From assembly GCA_024742485.1 (NCBI GenBank), contig JANSYK010000002.1:1240001-1304000 (forward strand): 64,000 bases of DNA, written 5' to 3'. Source of the DNA: Alphaproteobacteria bacterium. GTDB lineage: Bacteria; Pseudomonadota; Alphaproteobacteria; Rhizobiales; Rhizobiaceae. The first letter of the stretch is position 1. Every line of letters begins with the position of its first letter. The position numbers were made by a program, and so were the translations under genes. Of this stretch, positions 45,655 through 54,331 are shown piece after piece. The notes beneath the pieces were generated by a model. That model searched no databases and was not told the origin of the DNA. It was given only the letters and a program-made list of their open reading frames with translations.

Positions 45655-46341
45655 CCTGCCTCCGGGGCTGCCAGTGCAGCAATTTTGTTGCGAATTTGCC
45701 TGTTTCCCGACGCGCATGACGCCATATTGAGCATAGTCGCGATAAAGCTCCTTGTGCTCGACGGTCCCGCCATGCTTGACCGCCAGATGTCTCAGAACGT
45801 CGGAGATCCCTTCGCGCGGTGAAACATGAAACATTGCCAACCAGCTTCGCAGCAGCCGGTCGACCCACCTCGGTAACCCGGTCTGTCCTCCGAAATCGAC
45901 CAGATGAAGAGAACCGCCAGGCGAAAGGTGATTGGCGGCTGTGGCAAGTGCTGTCCGCCAGCAGGGCATCATGGACAGGCCATAGGATATGATGATCCGG
46001 TCGAACGTTGCGACACCAAAGGTTGCCTTGCCGTCGAAAGTGCAGGCGTCCGCTTGCGCCAGCTCGGCGCGTCCGTTCAGCGCTCGCCGGGCGGATTTCA
46101 GCATTTCATCGGACAGATCGAAACCATACAGTCTGGCGTCCGGGTGACGGTCGGCGATTTTTGCCAGATTTCGGCCCGTCCCGCACGCGACTTCCAGGAT
46201 TGTCCCATTCGGCTGCGCGTCCAGCCCGCCGATCAGGCGGTCACGACCGAGAAGAAAGAACTTGCGTGACAGATTGTAAATCCACCGTTGGTGTCGGTAG
46301 ATCCGGTTCATCAATTCCGCGTGGGCTGCACTTTCGGTCAT
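45649..46341 (-). CDS. SAM-dependent methyltransferase, possibly BtaB-like
   Basis: A 230-residue class I methyltransferase. Motif I is LEVACGTGRN (about 49-58), with the acidic motif II residue in LYGFDLSDEM. The N-terminal HAELMNRIYRHQRWIYNLSR followed by FFLLGRDRLI resembles BtaB, which trimethylates the betaine-lipid headgroup DGTS. BtaA, the partner enzyme, is not in the window. The neighbouring PhoD phosphatase is compatible with a phosphate-starvation setting, since betaine lipids replace phospholipids then. The BtaB label is tentative. Confidence 0.6.
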   Translation of the reverse strand: MTESAAHAELMNRIYRHQRWIYNLSRKFFLLGRDRLIGGLDAQPNGTILEVACGTGRNLAKIADRHPDARLYGFDLSDEMLKSARRALNGRAELAQADACTFDGKATFGVATFDRIIISYGLSMMPCWRTALATAANHLSPGGSLHLVDFGGQTGLPRWVDRLLRSWLAMFHVSPREGISDVLRHLAVKHGGTVEHKELYRDYAQYGVMRVGKQANSQQNCCTGSPGGRS

Positions 46342-46621
46342 ATCGTCTCCGCCTGGTTTCCGGATGCGGCCCGGCAGGAAGATGGCTCGGGATCATCGGC
46401 ACGGCATCGCGCGAGTGTACACAACCAGCCTCAGTATAGCGTGCCGCCGGTGTTGGAAACGAGCCGCGATCAATATCTCTGACCCGCTTGATTGGTCTTT
46501 TGTTGAGCTGATGTGATGCTCCGATTGATTTTCTTCGACAAGAACTGGGAAGATGGGGATCCGATCCGTGGCAGGGCCGTCCCGTGGGATAGTCTCCTGC
46601 GGGCGGACAGGTCCCCGTCGA

Positions 46622-48208
46622 TCACAACGCGGTCGCGGGTTCCAGCGTTGTTGTCCAAAGCTCCGTATTGGCGCTGTCCATCAGCCTGACGGTCATGGCG
46701 CCGGTTTCACCGTCGATTTCGACAGCCCCGAAGAACTGCAGCCCGTCGGAGGGCGGAAGATTGACCCCCTGTTCCGCGGTGGGGGCTTTGACGAATTTGA
46801 CCTGCGGTCCGAATGTCGCATCCGTCGCGTTGGGCCCGAATGTGCCGGCGTGGATCGGTCCCGTAACGAACTCCCAGAATGGATCGAAGTCCTGAAACGC
46901 GGCCTTGTCAGGATCGTAATAGTGGGCGGCTGTATAATGAACATCAGCGGTCAGCCACACCGTATTGGCGATGCCGACGGATTTGATGAAGCGCAGCAGA
47001 TCCGCAAATTCATGTTCCCGTCCCCTTGGCCGGCCACCCGTGCCATTGGAAACCGCCTCCGATCCCTTTTGGTCGCGCCAGGAATCCCAGATAATGAGAC
47101 TGATCGGCATGTCGCACGCAATCACTTTCCAGGTGGCGCTTGACCGTGCCAGTTCGCGCTTCAGCCAGGCAATCTGACGGGCGCCCATGAGGATGGTCTC
47201 AGGACCGGGCTGTTCCTGTTGGAGGTCATCATTGTCGGCGCGATAGGACCGCAGGTCGAGAAAGAAGATATCCAGAAGAGGGCCGTAATTGATGGTTCTG
47301 TACACCCGGCCGGGTTCGGTCGGCTGAAAGCGGATCGGCGTCATCTCATGGAAAGCCTGTGCGCTGCGGGCCGCCAGGAGACGAACACTCTTTTCCGTAT
47401 AACGGTCGTCACCGCTCAGATCCTTGGAACCGGACCAGTTGTCAACCACCTCGTGATCGTCCCACTGGAAAAATGTCGGCACCCGCTCATTGAAGGCTCT
47501 TACATTCCGGTCAAGCAGATTGTATTTCCACTGGCCGCGAAATTCGTCCAGCGTTTCGGCAACCTTCGATTTTTCTGGCGTCACGAGGTTCCTCCAGATG
47601 GATCCGTCTTTCAGTTCAACCTCGGCTTTCAATGGGCCGTCCGCATAGACCGAGTCGCCGGAATGAATGAAGAAATCCGGTTCATGGCGCATCATCGTTG
47701 CGTAGGTCTTCATGCCGCCCCGCGCCTTGTCGATGCCCCAGCCCTGGCCGGCCGTGTCCCCTGACCAGACGAACTTGATCGAGCGCCGCGTGGATGGAGC
47801 GGTTTTGAAAGATCCGATAATGGGTTCGGATATCGCATTGCCGTCAGCGAGATCCGTTGCCGTGGCCCGCCAGAAGATAGTCTGGTCGGATGGGAGATCG
47901 TCAATCAATCGCTTGACCGTGAAATCGCCGTTCGGAATCGCATTGAGCGGCGCCAGCCTTTTGGCGTCCGTGAAACTGTCGGTCGTGGAAACCTCGAAGG
48001 CAATGGAGCTGGGACGGTCGGTCCGTGTCCAGACCATGCCGGAATTGATGTCCACGTCACCGGATTGAACACCGTGGGTAAACTGCGGTCGACCGTTGGC
48101 CCTTGAATAGGATGGCAGAAACACACCGGATCCGGCGAGGATGGACGCCGCGCCCGCGCCGGTGAGAAATCTGCGGCGGGTTGATGGGAGGTCAATTCTT
48201 CTGGGCAT
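46622..48208 (-). CDS. phoD: PhoD-type alkaline phosphatase, Tat-exported
   Basis: The 528-residue product has a twin-arginine signal (RRRFLTG, residues 11-17) and the PhoD fold: an N-terminal Fn3-like domain with VQSGDVDINSGMVWTR and a catalytic part with VWSGDTAGQGWGID, HSGDSVYADGP, FQWDDHEVVDNW and WLTADVHYTAAHYY, which carry the metal-binding Asp/His residues. It hydrolyses phosphodiesters and monoesters outside the cytoplasm. No PHO box (CTGTCAT repeat) was seen upstream. Confidence 0.93.
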   Translation of the reverse strand: MPRRIDLPSTRRRFLTGAGAASILAGSGVFLPSYSRANGRPQFTHGVQSGDVDINSGMVWTRTDRPSSIAFEVSTTDSFTDAKRLAPLNAIPNGDFTVKRLIDDLPSDQTIFWRATATDLADGNAISEPIIGSFKTAPSTRRSIKFVWSGDTAGQGWGIDKARGGMKTYATMMRHEPDFFIHSGDSVYADGPLKAEVELKDGSIWRNLVTPEKSKVAETLDEFRGQWKYNLLDRNVRAFNERVPTFFQWDDHEVVDNWSGSKDLSGDDRYTEKSVRLLAARSAQAFHEMTPIRFQPTEPGRVYRTINYGPLLDIFFLDLRSYRADNDDLQQEQPGPETILMGARQIAWLKRELARSSATWKVIACDMPISLIIWDSWRDQKGSEAVSNGTGGRPRGREHEFADLLRFIKSVGIANTVWLTADVHYTAAHYYDPDKAAFQDFDPFWEFVTGPIHAGTFGPNATDATFGPQVKFVKAPTAEQGVNLPPSDGLQFFGAVEIDGETGAMTVRLMDSANTELWTTTLEPATAL

Positions 48209-48476
48209 GGGAATCTCCGATTGGCACGATGCAGGTTCGAGGCGGATTGATCATCCGGACGGCAACGCGCTAAGGCAACAATAGCAAAACCATGTGCGCC
48301 AAACATGTCGGCTGCATAATGATCCTGTTATTTTTTGTTGACGATCTGGCGACCTGTTCGACCATCCCACCGGGTGACCGCCGCAGCCGCGTGGGCTTGG
48401 CTTGAATGACGCACCGTTTGAGTGCGGTGGGGCCTTTGCCGTTGCGGCCCGCACGACCAGTTGAAGTGGCTGGACC

Positions 48477-49178
48477 TCAGATTACCCTCGTGCCGCCTGA
48501 AGATCTGAACAATTGCTGGCTCTCGAAGATATGGCTTCTGATGGCATGGCTTATGCCGATCGGATCATCCGCATCAATCCGCCGTACGAGGTCCATCGTC
48601 TCATTATGAACCGTGTTCAATGTTGTCTCCCACGGCATGGACGGCAGCAACAACAGCCACATGCGAGACGTCTGGAAAAACAGCTTGAGTTGTATCTCTC
48701 GCAATGTCGTGTTGTCGGTGAGTTCAATGACGCCGGTAAAGTAGCGGATATTCGTTTCAGCGAAACCAATCGTGTCACCCTTTTCCAGCGCCAGAAATTC
48801 GTTCCCGCATTTTTCGAAGAAATCTCTGGTTCCAGCAGAAATGGGCATCTTGATATATGGTCCCATGGCTTCGGCAAGGATCATGCGAACGGCATAGACA
48901 TCCTCCAGCTGATCCGGTTCGATGCGTGTTACAAGCGTGCCGATTCCGTGTTTGATTTCCACCAGCCCTTCATGCTCCAGCATGGAAAACACCCGCCGGA
49001 TCGGTGATCGGCTGACAGCGTATTCCTGCGCCAGAACCTCCTCGCGCAAGACGGTGTCCGGCGGATATCTGTTTGTGCAGATTCGATACCGGATTTCCTG
49101 GTAGATGGCGGCGATTCGTTGTTGGGGTGGTGTGCGTGCCACCCCGGAGGGGATGGCAGCTTTGAGGGAATCCTGCAT
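48477..49178 (-). CDS. GntR-family (FCD-type) regulator of the ectoine locus
   Basis: The 233-residue product has an N-terminal winged helix (about 25-90; EYAVSRSPIRRVFSMLEHEG) and an all-helical C-terminal FCD domain (about 100-225). It is last in the ehuB-ehuC-ehuD-gntR unit; its ATG overlaps the ehuD stop (TGATG). Known ectoine regulators of the EnuR type are MocR proteins with a ~350-residue aminotransferase-like domain; this one is much shorter and of a different subfamily. A TTG three bases upstream is an alternative start. Its ligand is unknown, though ectoine catabolites are likely. Confidence 0.85.
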   Translation of the reverse strand: MQDSLKAAIPSGVARTPPQQRIAAIYQEIRYRICTNRYPPDTVLREEVLAQEYAVSRSPIRRVFSMLEHEGLVEIKHGIGTLVTRIEPDQLEDVYAVRMILAEAMGPYIKMPISAGTRDFFEKCGNEFLALEKGDTIGFAETNIRYFTGVIELTDNTTLREIQLKLFFQTSRMWLLLLPSMPWETTLNTVHNETMDLVRRIDADDPIGISHAIRSHIFESQQLFRSSGGTRVI

Positions 49179-49846
49179 CAAAAAACCTGTTGTCCGGGCA
49201 GAGCCGCCTTGCGGCTGATGACTCGTGTGAGTTTGGCTGCCACGAGGCTCATGACAAGGAAGAAAACACCGGCCAAGGTTATTGGCTCCGTGTAGCGGAA
49301 GGTATCATTACCGATTATCCGTGCGGTTGCCACCAGTTCAATCACCGTGATCGCCAGTAACACCGGCGTTTCCTTGAACATGGCGACCAGATAATTGCCC
49401 AATGGCAGGATCACCGGCGGCACCGCCTGCGGAAGGATGATACGCTTGAGGGTCTGAAATGTGGTCAGATTGATGACCCTGGCAGCTTCCCACTGTCCCC
49501 GATCGACCTGCGCGAAACCCGATCGATAGACTTCCGCACAATAGGCGGAGTAGTGCATGCCAAGGGTCAATACGCCGCACACCATGGCCGGCAATACGAT
49601 CCCCACAAGCGGCAGGAAATAGTACATTGCAAACAGCTGGATCAACAGCGGCGTCGTTCGGATGAACTCGACGAAAAGCTTGACGGCGAAGCTGACGATG
49701 GGGATGTCCAGCAGGTTGATGATGGCCCATATCAGTCCCAATATGGCCGCCAGCGCGAAGCCCATCAAAGTGGCTTGCAGCGTGACGAGGGATGCCTGGG
49801 CCATCAATGGCAGGATCTCCAGCGTGTAGTTCCAGTCCCAGTTCAT
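49178..49846 (-). CDS. ehuD: Ectoine/hydroxyectoine ABC transporter permease EhuD
   Basis: A 222-residue inner-membrane permease of the polar amino acid type, with about five TM helices and the EAA loop EAARVINLTTFQTLKRIILP. It starts at ATG 49846, overlapping the ehuC stop. The assignment to ectoine uptake comes from the locus: substrate-binding protein EhuB and first permease EhuC upstream, ATPase EhuA on the facing strand. Confidence 0.88.
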   Translation of the reverse strand: MNWDWNYTLEILPLMAQASLVTLQATLMGFALAAILGLIWAIINLLDIPIVSFAVKLFVEFIRTTPLLIQLFAMYYFLPLVGIVLPAMVCGVLTLGMHYSAYCAEVYRSGFAQVDRGQWEAARVINLTTFQTLKRIILPQAVPPVILPLGNYLVAMFKETPVLLAITVIELVATARIIGNDTFRYTEPITLAGVFFLVMSLVAAKLTRVISRKAALPGQQVF

Positions 49847-50556
49847 GCTGCCCCTCCCAACCGGATTCCGCGAGAGAAGTGCTGCTCTAGCAGTTTCATT
49901 CCGATGGTGATGCACAGCCCGATTGCAAAATAGATGAACAGCACAATCGTGAAGACCTGGACGGTGAGATAGGTCGTCTGGTTGAGTTGATAGGCGGTGT
50001 AGGTCAGATCGGAAATGCCGATGAACGACACCAATGCGGTCAGTTTGAACAGCTGTATGGCCAGATTGCCGAATGGCGGAATCATGATCCGAATGGCCTG
50101 TGGCAGGATGATCCGCCGCATTCGGTTGAAATTGCTCATATTGATTGCGATGGCGGCCTCGTATTGCGCCTTCGGAACCGCGCGAATGGATGCCTCGACG
50201 ACGATTGCCGCATAGGCGCCGACATTGAGCGAAACCCCCAATACGCCCGCGGTAAACGGGTCGATCCTCGGTCCGAACAGTGGCAGAACGTAAAACAGCC
50301 AGAACAGTTGCACGAGGGCAGACGTGCCCCTGAAAATCTCAACATAGACAATGCAGGTCCAACGGATCGGCAGCCACGGCGACAGCCGGCCGATACCGGC
50401 GGTGAAGGCAATGAAGATTGTCAGGATGGCGGAAACGACCACAAGCTTCACGGTCGTCCATGCTGCGTCGAGAAAGACCCAGCCGCTGTCAACGAAGGGC
50501 GACTGAATGAAATAGATCGTTCCGGTTGCGACCGTCACGAGGAGGATGATGATCAA
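49843..50556 (-). CDS. ehuC: Ectoine/hydroxyectoine ABC transporter permease EhuC
   Basis: The 237-residue permease is paired with EhuD. It has an EAA loop EAAIAINMSNFNRMRRIILP and five or six TM segments. No ATG starts the frame: TTG at 50556 is the best visible start, about 20 bases after GTGAGGG, and it is bounded upstream by a stop. The gap to ehuB is 86 bp. Confidence 0.88.
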   Translation of the reverse strand: MIIILLVTVATGTIYFIQSPFVDSGWVFLDAAWTTVKLVVVSAILTIFIAFTAGIGRLSPWLPIRWTCIVYVEIFRGTSALVQLFWLFYVLPLFGPRIDPFTAGVLGVSLNVGAYAAIVVEASIRAVPKAQYEAAIAINMSNFNRMRRIILPQAIRIMIPPFGNLAIQLFKLTALVSFIGISDLTYTAYQLNQTTYLTVQVFTIVLFIYFAIGLCITIGMKLLEQHFSRGIRLGGAA

Positions 50557-50642
50557 AGAGCGAATGGAGATTGAAGGCCCTCACTTATGCTCAGTGTTGA
50601 TCCCGCGCCGTTTCGAGCAATCGGCGCGGGATGAATATTGGT

Positions 50643-51524
50643 TCAAAGGCCTGCGCCGCACAATTCTTTCATTGTCTTGGATGGGGCATCGGCCGGTCCA
50701 AACCCCCAGGCGGCGGCCATTTCGGCATATTGGCCGCTCTCCAGATAGTCATCCAGTACGGCCTGAAAGGCGTCGCGGAAGGCCATATTGGCTTTCAATT
50801 CGTCTCCGGTCCCTTTCGGAAATCCGATGGCGCCGTGACCCTGATAGGTCTCGCCTCCGATCTCGGTGATCGAACCGGAGCTCTCCACGCCGATCAGGTC
50901 GCCTGCTGTTCGAACAATGTCATTGATGGCGAATGCCGACAGCGCGAATCCGTCAGCGCGGCCAGAAATGACCGCCGAGATTCCGGCTGCCTTGTCACCG
51001 ACCTTGAGAAGTTTTGAATCCGGGACACCGTCTTTCTTGGCCAGTGTTTCTTCGGTTCCACCGGCCAGCAGGGCGAGCACTGCGCCGTCAGTGTTGGCGA
51101 TATCTTTGAAATTGTGCAGGTTCTTGGGATTGCCCTTCTTCACCACATAGGCCGCTCCCTGGCCCCAGGTGGGTTCGGCAAAAAGGATCTGCTCACAGCG
51201 CTTGGGTCGGATGTAGATGCCGGCCGCGCCCATATCGATCCGGCCTGCGACAAGGGACGGGATGAGCGCGCCGAAATCCATCGCCACGAATTCCAGTTCT
51301 GTGACGCCCATCTCGTTGAGAACGTGCTTGACCAATTCCACCTGTTCGCCACTGAAACTTCCATCCGCCTGTTTGTAGCCATAAGGGGCATATCCAGCGA
51401 TGCCGATTGTCGCGCCTTCCGCGCGGTACTTGTCGAGAAGCGGGTTATCGGCGGCGGAAACCGATGTTGCAATCAAGAGAAGGCCAACACCAATCGCCCC
51501 CCCGATTTTCTGGATGATGTTCAT
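50643..51524 (-). CDS. ehuB: Ectoine/hydroxyectoine-binding periplasmic protein EhuB
   Basis: A 293-residue solute-binding protein with a signal peptide (about 1-24, cleaved after SVSA) and an SBP_bac_3-type body (GYKQADGSFSGEQVELVKHV ... LIPSLVAGRIDMGAAGIYI). EhuB of Sinorhizobium binds ectoine and hydroxyectoine with high affinity through aromatic residues. The first gene of the leftward unit, it reads from a divergent promoter region. Confidence 0.9.
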   Translation of the reverse strand: MNIIQKIGGAIGVGLLLIATSVSAADNPLLDKYRAEGATIGIAGYAPYGYKQADGSFSGEQVELVKHVLNEMGVTELEFVAMDFGALIPSLVAGRIDMGAAGIYIRPKRCEQILFAEPTWGQGAAYVVKKGNPKNLHNFKDIANTDGAVLALLAGGTEETLAKKDGVPDSKLLKVGDKAAGISAVISGRADGFALSAFAINDIVRTAGDLIGVESSGSITEIGGETYQGHGAIGFPKGTGDELKANMAFRDAFQAVLDDYLESGQYAEMAAAWGFGPADAPSKTMKELCGAGL

Positions 51525-51720
51525 TTATCTCTCCTGTTTCGAAATGATTTCGTCTCAACAGATTCCAGAACCGCTTGGGATGCGGTCCATCAGAATGATA
51601 CCCAATCATCAAGATGGATACAACATCAAAAATTTTGAAAGAAAAACCGGTTTATTTGTTCAAAAATTTCAGTTACGTGATATAGATGTATATCTCTTAC
51701 GATTTTGTCCGGTGCTGAAT
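51525..51720. promoter_or_regulatory. Divergent promoter region of the ectoine locus, rich in dyads
   Basis: The 196-bp AT-rich gap carries several inverted repeats: ATGAT-N5-ATCAT (51595-51609), a large imperfect dyad (about 51629-51669) centred on a perfect 10-bp palindrome AAACCGGTTT (51644-51653), and GATATA-GATG-TATATC (51679-51694). These are candidate operators for the local GntR and AsnC/Lrp regulators. Which protein binds which site cannot be told from the sequence. Confidence 0.5.
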
Positions 51721-53460
51721 ATGCATGAAAGCAAGAAAGCTGGCGGCCGGATCCTGCACCTCTACACGGGCAAGGTTCGGGAAAGCCGCATTCAAGGTGA
51801 TGTCGAACCAACGGCCTATATCCGCTCGTCTTGCAGTCGGCCGCTTTGGCTGGCGCCGACCGGATTGTCCGGAAATGATTTGGGTACCCCGCGAAAAATC
51901 GGAGCGCAAAATCACGCTGTTTATCTGTTTCCTCAGGCTCACTATGCCTACTTTTCCGATCTGCTCGGACGACCGATTTCGCCCGGCCGGTTTGCGGAAA
52001 ATGTCAGCTATGACGGCCCGGACGAGAATGCGCTCCGCATAGGTGATCAAATCCGCATCGGGGACGCGTTGATCGAACTCACTTTGCCACGCGTGCCCTG
52101 CTACAAGATGGCGCATTTCGTCGGCACGGATCCCGGATTCCCCAGCCGCTTCTCCGGCACAGGGCGCACCGGTGTTTATGCGCGGGTGCTCACGCCCGGC
52201 CGGGTGGCGCCTGCGGATGATCTGACGGTGATCAGATCAGATTCACGCAACGCGACAATATCGGAACTCAACACCGTTTTGACGGCAGGAAAGCCGCGCG
52301 CCGACATCATCTCTCGCGTTATCGAATCTCCTTCGCTCCTGCCGGAGGTTCGAAAACTGATAGAGGATCGCCTGGCCGCACTTTGTCTCGAGAAGTCGCA
52401 TGATCCGCAACGGGTGCGCATTCTCACCCGCTCACAGGAAACGCCGAACGTCGTATCCCTGACATTCGAACTGCCTCTCATGCCGACCCAAATACCCAGA
52501 CCCGGCCAATTCGTCACATTCGGTGTCGAAGATGGACAGGGCAATCGGCATTTTCGATGTTATTCGCTGAGCCAGGGCCCCTTTGCAGGGACTGACGACA
52601 AAATCTGCCGGATCGCCGTGAAGCGTGAAAAACCGGACCGGGGAGGCTTTTCGGTTTCCAACTGGTTGCATGATCACATCACGGTTGGTGCCGTGTGTAC
52701 GGTCTATCCTCCCACAGGCGACTTCTGTTTGCCGCAACAGCCAACCGGTCCATTGGCGTTTGTCGCCGGGGGTATTGGCATCACGCCGATTTTGCCTCAG
52801 CTGCAGGCGCTCGCAGCCACTGGATATGCTGCTCCGGTTGCGATGATATACGTTGCCCGGTCACGCCGGGAACTGGCATTTCTGGACGAGGTGGCAGAGG
52901 CCGCTGCAGGTCTCGAGCACTTTGACCTGCAAGTTTTTGTGACACGCGATGACGGAACCGCCGAAGTGTCACCATTGGTTCAATCCGGCCGGCCGGATCT
53001 GGCCAGTTGGATTTCGGATCTCGATGATGCGGCGCAATTGTTCGTTTGTGGTCCGGGCGAGCTGATTGACGATGTCTGCAATGTGCATGCCAGCCTGGGA
53101 CGATCGAATGCTTGTCTTTTCTATGAGCGTTTCACCGACCAGACAGATGGTGGATTTGACACCGAGCCCGCGCCGCGCGCCCAGATCACAATCGGGCAGG
53201 GCGGTATGTCGGGTGTCTGGACACCGGATGATGGATCGCTGTTGGACTGGATTGAAACGAATACGGATCTTCGCCCACCTGCTGCCTGCCGTTCCGGCAT
53301 CTGTCGCACCTGCAAGGCAATTCTGACCCGTGGTTCAGTGGTCTATCCATCGAGCGTCTCGGCGCCGTCCCAAACAGAGGTGCTGTTGTGCTGCGCGCGG
53401 CCGGGATCCGATATCGAGATAGATATGGGACAGGTTAGCCTCGACAGAATGACCGGATAG
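51721..53460 (+). CDS. MOSC-flavin reductase-2Fe2S ferredoxin fusion oxidoreductase
   Basis: A 579-residue three-part protein. An N-terminal MOSC domain (about 10-215) has the family Cys in LPRVPCYKM (C127) and a 3-alpha extension. An FNR-type FAD/NAD module (about 250-480) has RCYSLSQGP for flavin and VAGGIGITPIL for the nucleotide. A C-terminal plant-type [2Fe-2S] domain has C523, C528, C531 and C557/C558. MOSC domains bind Mo-cofactor sulfur or N-hydroxylated substrates. It stands first in the rightward ectoine unit, 47 bp before ehuA. The ATG at 51721 has only a weak ribosome site; the frame is open further upstream to 51400, inside ehuB. The substrate is unknown. Confidence 0.8.
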   Translation: MHESKKAGGRILHLYTGKVRESRIQGDVEPTAYIRSSCSRPLWLAPTGLSGNDLGTPRKIGAQNHAVYLFPQAHYAYFSDLLGRPISPGRFAENVSYDGPDENALRIGDQIRIGDALIELTLPRVPCYKMAHFVGTDPGFPSRFSGTGRTGVYARVLTPGRVAPADDLTVIRSDSRNATISELNTVLTAGKPRADIISRVIESPSLLPEVRKLIEDRLAALCLEKSHDPQRVRILTRSQETPNVVSLTFELPLMPTQIPRPGQFVTFGVEDGQGNRHFRCYSLSQGPFAGTDDKICRIAVKREKPDRGGFSVSNWLHDHITVGAVCTVYPPTGDFCLPQQPTGPLAFVAGGIGITPILPQLQALAATGYAAPVAMIYVARSRRELAFLDEVAEAAAGLEHFDLQVFVTRDDGTAEVSPLVQSGRPDLASWISDLDDAAQLFVCGPGELIDDVCNVHASLGRSNACLFYERFTDQTDGGFDTEPAPRAQITIGQGGMSGVWTPDDGSLLDWIETNTDLRPPAACRSGICRTCKAILTRGSVVYPSSVSAPSQTEVLLCCARPGSDIEIDMGQVSLDRMTG

Positions 53461-53506
53461 AAAATGCTTGACCCGGCTTGAACCCGGAACGGTGGAAATT
53501 GGAGAT

Positions 53507-54331
53507 ATGACAATGCTCGATAAAACCTCCCAACATCCTCTGCGGCTGCAAGGCGATGACGTTCCAATGGTTCGATTTGAGAATGTCAGCAAGCGCTATG
53601 GTGCCCTGACCGTGCTGGAGGGTCTTGACCTCGATATCGCCGAAGGAGAGATGGTGAGCATCATTGGCCCGTCCGGCTCCGGCAAGACGACCGTGCTGCG
53701 CGTATTGATGACATTGGAATCGATCGATGACGGAGTGATATATGTCAACGGTGCGCCACTGACCCACATGGAGAAGAATGGTGTTTTGGTTCCGTCGAAC
53801 CAGCAATACCTCAGGGACATGCGCCAGAATATCGGCATGTGTTTTCAGCATTTCAACCTGTTTCCGCACATGACGGCTCTTGAGAACTGCATGGAGGGGC
53901 TGATTTACTCCCTCGGCATGAGCCGCGGTGATGCACGGGAACGCGCCGAAGACTTGTTGGCGCTTGTCGGCGTCGCCGACAAGCGAGACCAATACCCATC
54001 CCGTCTGTCGGGCGGCCAGCAACAGCGCGTGGCGATCGCCAGGGCCTTGGCCATGAGACCAAAGGTGATGTTGTTCGACGAAGTGACCTCGGCGCTCGAT
54101 CCGGAGGTCATCGGCGAAGTGACCAATGTCATCCGCAAACTGGTCGAGGAACTCAACCTCACGATGCTGATGGTCACCCATCAGATGGGGTTTGCGCGCG
54201 ACATTTCCGACCGCATCTGCTTCTTCTATGCAGGAAAGATCGAGGAGCAGGGATCTCCAGAGGAAGTCTTCGAACATCCTCAAAGAGAACGGACGCAACA
54301 GTTTCTCAGCGCCGTCAAGGAAGCCCGATGA
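53507..54331 (+). CDS. ehuA: Ectoine/hydroxyectoine ABC transporter ATPase EhuA
   Basis: The 274-residue ATPase has Walker A GPSGSGKT (54-61), signature LSGGQ (167-171) and Walker B VMLFDE (187-192). It powers the EhuBCD importer, whose other subunits are on the opposite strand, an unusual split. ATG 53507 and ATG 53513 are both possible; GGAG at 53501 suits the second better. It overlaps eutB by four bases. Confidence 0.9.
   Translation: MTMLDKTSQHPLRLQGDDVPMVRFENVSKRYGALTVLEGLDLDIAEGEMVSIIGPSGSGKTTVLRVLMTLESIDDGVIYVNGAPLTHMEKNGVLVPSNQQYLRDMRQNIGMCFQHFNLFPHMTALENCMEGLIYSLGMSRGDARERAEDLLALVGVADKRDQYPSRLSGGQQQRVAIARALAMRPKVMLFDEVTSALDPEVIGEVTNVIRKLVEELNLTMLMVTHQMGFARDISDRICFFYAGKIEEQGSPEEVFEHPQRERTQQFLSAVKEAR

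Noticed and set aside
48209-48476. PHO box search upstream of phoD
   Set aside because: No CTGTCAT-type direct repeats could be found in the 268-bp gap; phosphate control cannot be claimed from sequence.
51400-51720. Longer start for the MOSC fusion protein within ehuB
   Set aside because: It would place over 100 residues across the divergent promoter and the 5' end of ehuB; the added sequence has no MOSC-like features.
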